A model generated the notes under the pieces. The model was not told the DNA's origin, did no database searches, and saw only the letters and a list, made by a program, of their open reading frames with translations. DNA of 40,874 nt from Desulfurivibrionaceae bacterium. Its GTDB lineage: Bacteria; Desulfobacterota; Desulfobulbia; Desulfobulbales; VMSU01. The stretch is taken from assembly GCA_030145275.1 (NCBI GenBank), contig JAQYVV010000027.1, positions 1-40,874 on the forward strand. The letters run 5' to 3'. The position numbers were made by a program, and so were the translations under genes. Positions 34,327 through 40,874 of this stretch are shown in pieces. Numbering within the stretch: the first letter of the stretch is position 1; every line of letters begins with the position of its first letter.

Positions 34327-36108
34327 TTATTGTATAGGCTCTTCTAAGTCCCAAGATCTTTCGTCGGTTGGCGGACTTTCATTTTCTCCTCTTTCAAGGG
34401 GCAACGTGACCGTAAAAGTGGCCCCCTTGCCCTCTTTACTTTCCACCTCAATTTTTCCCCCAAGCTCCAGGGCAAGTCCATAGATAATGGAAAGACCAAG
34501 GCCTGTTCCGCCTGATTCTGTTTTTGTTGAGAAAAAAGGATCGAAAATGCGTTTAATATTTTTTGGGGGAATCCCACAACCATCGTCAGTGATACTGATC
34601 ATAATATTTTCGTTATTTTGACGTCTTGCTTTAATGTCTATATGCCCCTCATCTTCCACCGCAGCAAAGGCATTGTTGGTTAGATTAACTAAGATTTGCT
34701 GCAACTTTCCTCGGTCAGTTTTGAAATCTGGAATATCCTTTGGTATATCAATATTTACGATGATGCTCCTATATTCTGCCTCTTTGTGTAAAAAGCCAAG
34801 GACGTCTTTGACAGCAGCATGCATATTGACGGTTTGGACGGTAATATCCAGGTTTCTGGAAAAACTCAACAATCGCTTCGTTATCCCGGCGCATCGTTCC
34901 ACAGAGGTAAGTACTGAATCTATCAAACCCATAAGTTTAGGGTCATGGGAGTACTCCTCCTTGTATGTAAAAAGATCCTTCATGAGGCCTGCTTTTTCAT
35001 AAATAATGGCAAGGGGGTTGTTGACTTCGTGTGCCACACCGGCAGCCAAACGTCCTATGGATGCCATCTTACTGGAATGTTCCACTTCATTGAGAACCAT
35101 CATGGTTTTTTGGCTCTCTTTGCAAATTATATTGATCAGGTAGGAGGCCACATGAATAATCACAAAGAGCATAACAAAGATTCCAGCTGACAAGATTCCG
35201 AGTATTATCCAACGAGTCGTGAGCCAGGTTTTTATAAGATCTTTCTTTTTCTGGATCACCATCAGGATATATGGTGAGTCCTGTATGTACGCCCATCCGA
35301 CGACAAGCTTATCCCCATGTTCGCATATTTCCTCGGATACTTTTAGGCTTGAGCTCTCTGCTGGAATGGAGAGCTTAATCTTGTCCATGGCCACCCCGTG
35401 TCTCAGGGTTGGTGTCTGAAGGATCCCCTTGTGGTTGATAAGGAAAGAGTCGCCAGTTTCACGTATATTCATAAGAGAAAGGAGTTCTTTAAACTTCTCG
35501 GTATCCACTGTCGCTCTTAAAATGAAAAAAGATCCGTCTGGGAGCCCCTGTTTGACGGCAATGATATGATGCGGAGCCCTACGAAAACCAAGAAAAATAT
35601 CGCTAATATATACCCGTTTTTTTCCCTCCCGCACTTCTTTGCACCATCTCTTGTCGTGGTAATCCATTCCTAACAGGTCGTAGGGCCCCACATATTGTAA
35701 CTGTTTTCCGGTGGAATCAATCAGACCCAAGTCGACAATACCTCCTGCGGAACGCTGCAAGCCCTCAAGGATGTTGGCAAGGTGTTCTTTATTGTTTAGG
35801 TCTGCAAAAGAATTTGCATAGACAGTGTAAGAAAGTACGTCTTTCCTTTGTTCGAGGAAAAAAGAAACAGTCCCTGCAACATGGTCTACTAAATGTTCCA
35901 TACGCAGTTGTATTTCTTTTTCTGTATCATTTTTTGTAACAGTGTAGTCGAAGATGGCAAGGGATACTAAGGGGCCAATGGAGACAATAGAGATGAGAAA
36001 AATCGCAAAGAACCAAATACGTTTAACATCAAAGGGCAGCTTGACCGCATCCTTTCCCTTGCTGGAATAACTTAAAAATGTCGGCTTTATTTTTTGCCAA
36101 AAAGACAC
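34327..36108 (-). CDS. Cache-type membrane sensor histidine kinase
   Basis: A 593-residue kinase. A membrane helix (about 31-53) and a second (about 299-328) bracket an extracytoplasmic domain of about 245 residues. That domain has the double-Cache pattern, including DLGLIDSTGKQLQYVGPY, MDYHDKRWCKEV and GDSFLINHKGILQTP. The kinase core has the phosphorylated histidine (about H360) in [18 protein letters not shown], the N box LVNLTNNAFAAVED and the lids DDGCGIPP and GGTGLGLS. The GTG at 36108 is chosen because AAGGAGAG lies 6 bp upstream. A longer reading from a GTG at 36159 would begin inside an inserted repeat element and is rejected. Signal unknown; Cache domains usually bind small molecules. 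Confidence 0.9.
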   Translation of the reverse strand: MSFWQKIKPTFLSYSSKGKDAVKLPFDVKRIWFFAIFLISIVSIGPLVSLAIFDYTVTKNDTEKEIQLRMEHLVDHVAGTVSFFLEQRKDVLSYTVYANSFADLNNKEHLANILEGLQRSAGGIVDLGLIDSTGKQLQYVGPYDLLGMDYHDKRWCKEVREGKKRVYISDIFLGFRRAPHHIIAVKQGLPDGSFFILRATVDTEKFKELLSLMNIRETGDSFLINHKGILQTPTLRHGVAMDKIKLSIPAESSSLKVSEEICEHGDKLVVGWAYIQDSPYILMVIQKKKDLIKTWLTTRWIILGILSAGIFVMLFVIIHVASYLINIICKESQKTMMVLNEVEHSSKMASIGRLAAGVAHEVNNPLAIIYEKAGLMKDLFTYKEEYSHDPKLMGLIDSVLTSVERCAGITKRLLSFSRNLDITVQTVNMHAAVKDVLGFLHKEAEYRSIIVNIDIPKDIPDFKTDRGKLQQILVNLTNNAFAAVEDEGHIDIKARRQNNENIMISITDDGCGIPPKNIKRIFDPFFSTKTESGGTGLGLSIIYGLALELGGKIEVESKEGKGATFTVTLPLERGENESPPTDERSWDLEEPIQ

Positions 36109-36141
36109 GCTGCTCTCCTTCTGTTTAAGGACGCTGCCTAG

Positions 36142-36293
36142 GTAACTATTCAGCTGCACCTCATCTGCGCCCGATCAGGCCGACCAGCATACTGATGTAT
36201 AGCTGACCGGCCTGATCGAACACATCTAAGGCACATCTGAACAGTTATGCTTGGGAGTTTACCCCTGTTATGTAATTCCCGCTGAATAGTTAG
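36142..36293. mobile_element. IS66-like non-autonomous inverted-repeat element, copy B (152 bp)
   Basis: The left end is GTAACTATTCAG (36142-36153), and the right end CTGAATAGTTAG (36282-36293) differs from perfect only in the last base. The exact 8-bp duplication CTGCCTAG lies at 36134-36141 and 36294-36301. The interior is a hairpin with arms CGATCAGGCCG and CGGCCTGATCG around AGCATACTGATGTATAGCT. It lies 33 bp upstream of the sensor kinase start, so it has displaced or become part of that promoter. Confidence 0.88.
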
Positions 36294-36442
36294 CTGCCTA
36301 GTTGCTCTTCTACGTCATTATCTTATTTGATTTGGCTTGTAATTATTCAGGTTGGGTCGAAAAACGTGCATTCCCACCGAGACGGGGTGCTACTGAGTAA
36401 CATTGGGTTTTGATTTTTATACAGTGACATGCTCATTGTACC

Positions 36443-36563
36443 TAACCCCGAGTCCGTAGGCGTTTCAGGGGCACCCCGATGTGCGTGATCGAGCCACGCG
36501 ATTATATCCCCTGTATATCACGGGGTTCGATCACGTGCAGCGGGGTGTTCATGGAGCGCTTAC
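36443..36563. repeat. 121-bp palindromic repeat, copy 2 (inverted)
   Basis: This is the reverse complement of 13201-13321 with two differences by my alignment. The hairpin arms TCGATCA/TGATCGA and the outer CACCCCG/CGGGGTG are unchanged. The two copies are 23 kb apart in opposite orientation, which offers a substrate for inversion of the DNA between them. It lies in a region with no genes. Confidence 0.85.
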
Positions 36564-36924
36564 ATTTTTTTTAATGCGCCCATTAACTTAGGATCGATCA
36601 ATGTGTGACAAAAATAATGGGTTTGATAAACGAGTGGTTAAGGGTCAGAAATGGGTGAAATGTTTAATTCTGTCACTCTGATTGATCAATTTATGATATG
36701 CCAGGACTTCTAAAGAAGTCAAATAAAAAAAGTTAAACAGGAGCGAAAGAATCTGGGCGCATGTAGGGACTGGTCACAGGAAAGGGTCAGGCTTGAGATT
36801 TTGATACTATGTTTTATGGAATAGAGTAAGAGATTCTTTTTTTTTGAGCCTGGGAAGAAACAACCAGGCGCTGAAGTAAGGGAGATAAGCGGTTAGCTGG
36901 TAAAGGAGGAAGAACATCTCTCGT

Positions 36925-37067
36925 TAACCGATTTGGGAAATCTTATAGATCGTGGTTTGGGCGCATTAAGCAGGGCCACTGATCGTATTCTTGAGTGGAT
37001 ATAAGAAAATTTTGAATTGGCCAATAAGGTTGGATTTATAAGGGAACAATTTCTGAAAATATCAAGA
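36925..37067 (+). pseudogene. C-terminal remnant resembling a REP-associated tyrosine transposase
   Basis: One frame reads EEEHLSLTDLGNLIDRGLGA then LSRATDRILEWI, a TAA stop at about 36999-37001, and then in the same frame ENFELANKVGFIREQFLKIS followed by RCQA. A helix-turn-helix-like S-L-T-[ED]-L-G ... L-S-R-A segment and an I-S-x-x-Q-A tail are, as far as I know, features of the C-terminus of Y1 (IS200-like) REP-associated transposases in deltaproteobacteria. There is no intact N-terminal catalytic domain, so this is a relic. A similar segment recurs at 37737-37800. Confidence 0.5.
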
Positions 37068-37263
37068 TGTCAAGCTAGAAGCCAGCCGTTATTCATAACG
37101 CTATAGCTACTGGCCGGCCATTAGCATGATTCTACCTTTTTTCTGGCCAATAATCATCTTGTAGAATATCATCTGCTCGTGCCCTTCCTACGATTCATAC
37201 CCATCACGATTATTGTTTGCTGCTTTGCAACAACATCATGTTGGATGAATAAAGATCAGATTC

Positions 37264-37415
37264 GTAACTATTCAGCAGCACCCCATCTTCGCACAAATGG
37301 ACCTTCTCGAATAGCACTAGTATGCTACGAAGGCCCATTTGAACGAATATGGGGCACTTCTGAACAGTTAAAGTTCCGAGTTTAGGGTCATTTCAAGCTC
37401 TGTCTGAATAGTTAC
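37264..37415. mobile_element. IS66-like non-autonomous inverted-repeat element, copy C (152 bp)
   Basis: The ends are exact: GTAACTATTCAG (37264-37275) and CTGAATAGTTAC (37404-37415). The exact 8-bp duplication TCAGATTC flanks it at 37256-37263 and 37416-37423. The interior hairpin has arms CAAATGG-CCTTC and GAAGG-CCATTTG, different from copies A and B. It ends 32 bp before the start of the small lipoprotein gene and interrupts a possible short lipoprotein-like frame on its left. Confidence 0.9.
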
Positions 37416-37447
37416 TCAGATTCAAACCTTAAATAGGAGATAAAATA

Positions 37448-37636
37448 ATGAGAGTTCTGCATCTTGTAATTTTAGTTCTTTGTACACTCATGCTGAATGG
37501 ATGTTTTCTTACTAAGCTAGTTACCGTCCCAATGAGATTAGGTGGTGCCGTTATTTCAATTATTCCAATTGCAGGCAACACAGCGCATGATGCAATAGAT
37601 GAGGCTGCAGAAATTATTGATGAAGTTCCTTTGTAA
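37448..37636 (+). CDS. Small lipoprotein (62 residues)
   Basis: The ATG at 37448 follows a good ribosome site, AGGAGATAAAATA. The N-terminus is basic, then hydrophobic (VLHLVILVLCTLMLNGC), with a lipobox LMLNGC at residues 14-19, so cleavage and lipidation before C19 are expected. The mature part is about 44 residues: TKLVTVPMRLGGAVISIIPI, then an acidic helix DAIDEAAEIIDEVPL. Similar tiny lipoproteins with a V-x-x-P-x-[KR]-x-x-G-A-[VA] pattern exist in many proteobacteria and are uncharacterised. It is isolated between repeat elements and the leftward response regulator gene. Confidence 0.75.
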   Translation: MRVLHLVILVLCTLMLNGCFLTKLVTVPMRLGGAVISIIPIAGNTAHDAIDEAAEIIDEVPL

Positions 37637-37657
37637 TATCTGAGAATTAAGACTTGA

Positions 37658-37800
37658 TCTGACAGAGCAGGTCTGGTTGCCAATCCCAACAAGTATCAGT
37701 GGAGCAGTCATAACGCTTATCTTGGTGACAGCACAATTTCAAACTGGCCGATAAGGTTGGACTGACAAGAGAGCAACTTTTTTAAATATCAGGAAGCCAG
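37658..37800 (+). pseudogene. Decayed REP-associated (Y1) transposase fragment
   Basis: From 37664 one frame reads RAGLVANPNKYQWSSHNAYL, then GDSTISNW, and stops at TGA 37763-37765. R-A-G-L-V-x-x-P-x-x-Y-x-W-S-S-x-x-A-Y-L-G is a strong signature of the end of the Y1 transposase domain in REP-associated transposases. A second frame from 37741 continues KLADKVGLTREQLF, matching the C-terminal relic at 37015-37060. The fragment therefore has lost its N-terminus, carries an internal deletion and is frameshifted. The hairpin-like GGAAGCC...GGCTTCC at about 37792-37829 follows. Confidence 0.75.
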
Positions 37801-37896
37801 TCTGCTCCCTTAGGCTACTGCTGCGGGGGCTTCCTGCTTTTCTTGACCGGCTCTTGGGGCTAGCATTGGAGTAGAGCGCCGGAAGACAGCCTTTTC

Positions 37897-39243
37897 TCAC
37901 AAATCAAGCTCGTAGAGCTTTAATTTCTGCCAGAGGTTCTTGCGACTAATTCCGAGGAGCTGGGCAGCTTCGCTTTTTTTGCCGTTGGTCTTGGTGATCG
38001 CTCGCATGATACAACTTTTCTCTGCCTGGGCCACGGCAGAGGCCAATAGCTGAACGTTTTCAACCTGCTGGGAGCCAGAACCAACAATATCGATAGGCAG
38101 GTTCCAAGACTGGACCGTCTCTGTGGGGTGCAGTACCAAAAGCCGTTCGATAATATTGTGGAGCTCTCGAACATTACCGGGAAACTCGTACTCCATCATG
38201 GCCGCCATGGCATCGTTTGAAAGGGTCAAAGGTTTCTCTCTAGTCTGCTTCAATTTTTCCATGAAATACTCACAGAGCAGAGGGATATCCTCCTTACGCT
38301 CTCGTAAGGACGGTACTATGACCGGGATAACCTGTAGGCGGTAAAAAAGATCTTCTCTGAAATTACCCTTCTGGACCTCTTCTGCCAAATTTTTGGCTGT
38401 GGCGCATAGTACCCGCACATCAACCTTAATGCTATGTTGCCCCCCCAACCGCTCAATTTCACGCTCTTGCAAGACTCGTAACAGTTTGGTCTGTAAGTGC
38501 AGGGGCATGTCACCTATCTCATCCAACAGTATGGTGCCACAGTCAGCCATCTCGAAACGTCCTAGTTTTCGGGCATCAGCGCCGGTGAAGGCGCCTTTTT
38601 CATGGCCGAACAACTCCGACTCTATCAAATTTTCAGGTATGGCGGCACAGTTCACCCTGATATAGGGACCATCGGCCCGGTTACTGCTATAATGAATGGC
38701 TGCGGCCACCAACTCCTTGCCAGTGCCTGATTCGCCACTGATAAGCACTGTGGCGTCAGAGGCAGCAATCTGCTTAATAATGGCAAGCAGGTTCTGCATA
38801 ACCTTGCTTTTGCCAATAATCGGATGACGGAATTTCTGACAACACTCTTCCAGGGAGAGGTAGCGGGTTTTCAGGGTTTGATTCTCCAGAAGCCGCTCCA
38901 CCCGGATGACCAGATCATCCATGTCAAAAGGTTTCAGCAGATAATCAGTGGCGCCGTTTTTCAAGCAGGCTACAGCGTCATTAATGCTGCCGTAGGCCGT
39001 CATGAAAATAACATCAGTATTCGGCGCCACCTGCTGCAACTCCTCTAAGAGCTTAAAACCACTGGCATGGGGCATGCGGATATCCGAGATGACCACATGA
39101 TATTTTTGTTGATGAATTTTTGCCAAGGCCTCTCGGCCGTCTTTTGCTTCATCCACCCGCCACTCATTCCTGCTCAAACGGTCGGAAAGGGTAACCCGCA
39201 TGATTTCGTCATCTTCCGCAATAAGAATTTTCGCCTCTTTCAT
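37897..39243 (-). CDS. Sigma-54-dependent response regulator (NtrC family)
   Basis: A 448-residue activator with three domains. The receiver (1-115) has D54 in VISDIRMPHASG and lysine in LLKPFD. The sigma-54 AAA+ domain (about 141-370) has Walker A GESGTGKE (170-177), the sigma-contact loop GAFTGA (217-222), Walker B ILLDEIGDMP and the arginine region GNFREDLFYRL. The C-terminal Fis-type helix-turn-helix (about 405-445) has KSEAAQLLGISRKNLWQKLK. It activates sigma-54 promoters when phosphorylated. The gene follows the haem-containing kinase by 109 bp that include a short repeat, and the two form a pair of the ZraSR/AtoSC kind. Target genes are not evident in the window. Confidence 0.95.
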   Translation of the reverse strand: MKEAKILIAEDDEIMRVTLSDRLSRNEWRVDEAKDGREALAKIHQQKYHVVISDIRMPHASGFKLLEELQQVAPNTDVIFMTAYGSINDAVACLKNGATDYLLKPFDMDDLVIRVERLLENQTLKTRYLSLEECCQKFRHPIIGKSKVMQNLLAIIKQIAASDATVLISGESGTGKELVAAAIHYSSNRADGPYIRVNCAAIPENLIESELFGHEKGAFTGADARKLGRFEMADCGTILLDEIGDMPLHLQTKLLRVLQEREIERLGGQHSIKVDVRVLCATAKNLAEEVQKGNFREDLFYRLQVIPVIVPSLRERKEDIPLLCEYFMEKLKQTREKPLTLSNDAMAAMMEYEFPGNVRELHNIIERLLVLHPTETVQSWNLPIDIVGSGSQQVENVQLLASAVAQAEKSCIMRAITKTNGKKSEAAQLLGISRKNLWQKLKLYELDL

Positions 39244-39288
39244 TGCTCCTCTCCCTTTTTACAGATCTCCAGTTTTGTCCAGGTTTAT

Positions 39289-39350
39289 AACCCCTGAAAC
39301 GCTTACGGACTCGGGGGTATGCAATCTTGGGTGTACTTAATTGATCGCTA
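39289..39350. repeat. REP-like repeat between kinase and regulator
   Basis: The stretch AACCCCTGAAACGCTTACGG and its continuation to about 39340 matches 13292-13346 closely (CCCCTGAAACGCCTACGG, then CAATCTTGGGTGTACTTAAT). It is a partial copy of the right end of the 121-bp repeat plus its flank. The hairpin TAACCCC...GGGGGTA may attenuate transcription between the kinase and regulator genes. Confidence 0.65.
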
Positions 39351-39352
39351 AC

Positions 39353-40874
39353 CTATCCAGCAACATGGTCCTCTTGGACGACGGGCAGTTCCACTGTCAC
39401 CCTGGTGCCTTGATCTCCAAGCCTTTCTGCTGTAATTGTTCCCTTCATACGCTCAACGAGGGAATAGGTGACAAAAAGACCCAAGCCGGTTCCCTCTCCG
39501 ACATCCTTGGTGGTAAAAAAAGGTTCAAAAATTTTTGGCAGATCTGTTTCTTGGATTCCCTGGCCGCTGTCTTGAAAAATAATGGCCACATTCTTTTCGA
39601 CCTCTCTTGTGGTCACCAGCAAGCTCCCGCCATCCGGCATGGCTTGTATGGCGTTAAGGGCTATGTTGACTATCACCTGTTGTAGAGCAGCTATATCCAC
39701 TGGATAAAATTTAGCAAGCCCCTGGTCTAATTTAAGCTCGATGTTTTTAAGACCATACTCCAGAAGTACAAAAGATTCTTGGACTAGTTCATCAATGGAG
39801 GCCATCCTATACTGTAGCGGCTCCTTCCTGCCAAAGTTAAGAAGTTGCTGCACCGTATTGCCTATGCGTTTTAGGCCTGTTTCCATTAAACCCAGGTAAC
39901 GTTTCTGCATCTGCACATCGTGCGGGTTTTCCCCCATGCTTTTCACGCAGTTCAGCATTCCTCCTAAGGGATTGTTGACTTCATGGGCCACGCCAGCTGC
40001 AAGACGTCCCAGGGCCGCCATTTTTTCATTATGGAAAAACTGCTCTTTTGTCCTAACCAACTCCGCCTGTGAGCCCTCCAGCCTCTCGCAGAGGTCCTGA
40101 AATTTCCCCGACAATCGATCGATCTCGTCAATACCGCCAGGCAACCCCTTAAGGTTTGCAAATGGCTCCGGGTAGTTATCCATAGCCTTGGCTAAAAAGG
40201 ACAAGCGCCGCACCACAACACCGTCTATCAGGAGATAGATGGTTAAGCCAACAATGAAAATGGTTGCGGCCCCGATAACAAAAAGCATCCTATTATTTTT
40301 AGCTATGCTTTCATAGGCCCAATCCACCGGGATGGTCACACTAAGACCGCCGCGGATATCTCCTTCCGTGTATCCTTGGTGGCTGTGACATTCAAGACAA
40401 GATTTCTCCACCAAGAGAGGCGCTATATAACGTAAAATCTTAACCCCGTCGCTTTGGGAAAACTCCAGAACTTCCGTTTCCCCTTGTTCAAACAGCAATA
40501 ATCCTTTTTTTTCCCAGGGATCAGGGGAGTTTGCCGGGTTGATGGTCTGCAGAGTGGTTACTCGGTAACGACATAAACCCTCTTGGTTAGTGTACTCAGA
40601 GAGTTCCCTGGTCACCATGGCTGGGTTGCGCTTCACGTAGTGGGTCCCGTCTTGAGCAATAATCTCTGGATCTTGCAGAAAGGTATTCGGCTCAACTCCC
40701 GGACGGCGCAATAAGAACAGGCCGTTATGATCTGCCACCCATTTACGGGTCATCAGAATCTGTTTATAAAGCATTCTGGCTTGCTGGGCCGTCTGGGCAA
40801 GCACCAATTCGTCTTGAAATTTCGAGGTTCGGTAGAAGGTGATGCCATAAGAAATACTGACGACCAAACTGATG
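39353..40874 (-). CDS. Sensor histidine kinase with haem-c binding (DUF3365-like) domain, 5' end cut
   Basis: At least 506 residues are visible and the frame is open to the window edge, so the N-terminus with the first membrane helix is missing; a TTG at 40867 lies within that helix and is not a good start. The extracytoplasmic part has a DUF3365/Tll0287-like pattern, including [12 protein letters not shown] and [20 protein letters not shown]. It holds a c-type haem motif CLECH (C157, C160 and H161 counted from that TTG). A second membrane helix (about 195-215), a HAMP-like linker and a kinase core follow: the histidine in [17 protein letters not shown], the N box [11 protein letters not shown] and the lids DSGQGI and GEGTGLGL. 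The kinase likely senses redox state or a gas ligand through haem. Confidence 0.92.
   Translation of the reverse strand, partial: ISLVVSISYGITFYRTSKFQDELVLAQTAQQARMLYKQILMTRKWVADHNGLFLLRRPGVEPNTFLQDPEIIAQDGTHYVKRNPAMVTRELSEYTNQEGLCRYRVTTLQTINPANSPDPWEKKGLLLFEQGETEVLEFSQSDGVKILRYIAPLLVEKSCLECHSHQGYTEGDIRGGLSVTIPVDWAYESIAKNNRMLFVIGAATIFIVGLTIYLLIDGVVVRRLSFLAKAMDNYPEPFANLKGLPGGIDEIDRLSGKFQDLCERLEGSQAELVRTKEQFFHNEKMAALGRLAAGVAHEVNNPLGGMLNCVKSMGENPHDVQMQKRYLGLMETGLKRIGNTVQQLLNFGRKEPLQYRMASIDELVQESFVLLEYGLKNIELKLDQGLAKFYPVDIAALQQVIVNIALNAIQAMPDGGSLLVTTREVEKNVAIIFQDSGQGIQETDLPKIFEPFFTTKDVGEGTGLGLFVTYSLVERMKGTITAERLGDQGTRVTVELPVVQEDHVAG

Larger units (their letters stand above)
36294..37178. other. 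Gene-poor, repeat-rich region
   Basis: No intact gene is supported. It holds the duplication of copy B, the inverted copy of the 121-bp repeat (36443-36563), a partial inverted repeat around 36597-36691 (GATCAATGTGTGAC and GTCACTCTGATTGATC), and a decayed transposase fragment (36925-37067). The stretch AAGGGTCAGGCTTGAGATTT at 36782-36801 resembles sequence often seen upstream of REP-associated transposases, which I note from memory only. Confidence 0.6.

Noticed and set aside
36159..36159. Upstream GTG as start of the Cache-type kinase
   Set aside because: It lies inside copy B of the inserted element and lacks a ribosome site; the GTG at 36108 has AAGGAGAG at proper spacing.
36601..36681. 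Possible 26-codon peptide starting MCDKNNG
   Set aside because: No ribosome site, and it lies within a partial inverted repeat in a decayed region.
37179..37385. Open frame of 68 codons in its present form
   Set aside because: More than half of it is inserted element sequence. Only the first 28 codons could be ancestral, which is discussed as a finding.
37429..37692. Antisense frame of 87 codons over the small lipoprotein
   Set aside because: The opposite strand has a clear ribosome site, signal peptide and lipobox; this frame has none.

Overview
The window looks like a chromosomal segment of an anaerobic deltaproteobacterium, probably close to the sulfate- or sulfur-metabolising Desulfobulbales. 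This is an inference from gene content: late cobamide synthesis under a B12 riboswitch, NikR, a haem-c sensor kinase, many two-component proteins, a complete MoxR/Bat operon and many palindromic repeats. No rRNA, tRNA, CRISPR array, phage or complete insertion sequence was recognised.

Layout. 1-94 is the 3' end of a corrinoid adenosyltransferase (cobO/btuR type). 362-2625 holds a flavodoxin-like gene and, divergently, a HemY-type protoporphyrinogen oxidase. 2628-3971 is dnaA, convergent with hemY. From 3972 there is about 0.6 kb of AT-rich non-coding DNA, then a cobalamin riboswitch with an intrinsic terminator (4612-4908). This leads into the nucleotide-loop genes of cobamide synthesis: cobC, cobU, cobT, cobS, a fused cobD-cobQ, cbiB and a translationally coupled zinc alcohol dehydrogenase (4990-13164). 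A second co-directional group follows (13373-16895): a TrpD-family phosphoribosyltransferase paralogue, a Gate-domain membrane protein, NikR, a SpoU RNA methyltransferase and a small unknown protein.

17510-19786 encodes a membrane PAS histidine kinase fused to a receiver. 31502 back to 19954 is a leftward operon of the MoxR/Bat type: moxR, DUF58, a membrane-anchored accessory protein, batA, batB, a very large TPR protein, batD and batE. 31734-33419 is an EttA-like ABC-F ATPase. 36108 back to 33508 is a sensor kinase followed by two single-domain response regulators. After a gene-poor, repeat-rich kilobase and a 62-residue lipoprotein, the window ends in a sigma-54 response regulator and its haem-binding kinase, which is cut by the window edge.

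The most unusual content lies between the genes. Three elements share 12-bp inverted ends of the form GTAACTRTTCRG and each is flanked by an 8-bp duplication (6127-6349, 36142-36293, 37264-37415); ends and duplication length fit non-autonomous derivatives of the IS66 family. Their hairpin arms differ from copy to copy yet stay self-complementary. Two further hairpins (13201-13321 with an inverted copy at 36443-36563, and 19764-19833) share parts of this layout. A separate 252-bp element with 14-bp ends and an AATTA duplication sits between cobT and cobS. Two decayed fragments resembling REP-associated tyrosine transposases lie at 36925-37067 and 37658-37800. The cob operon has therefore been repeatedly invaded by small palindromic elements without visible loss of a gene.
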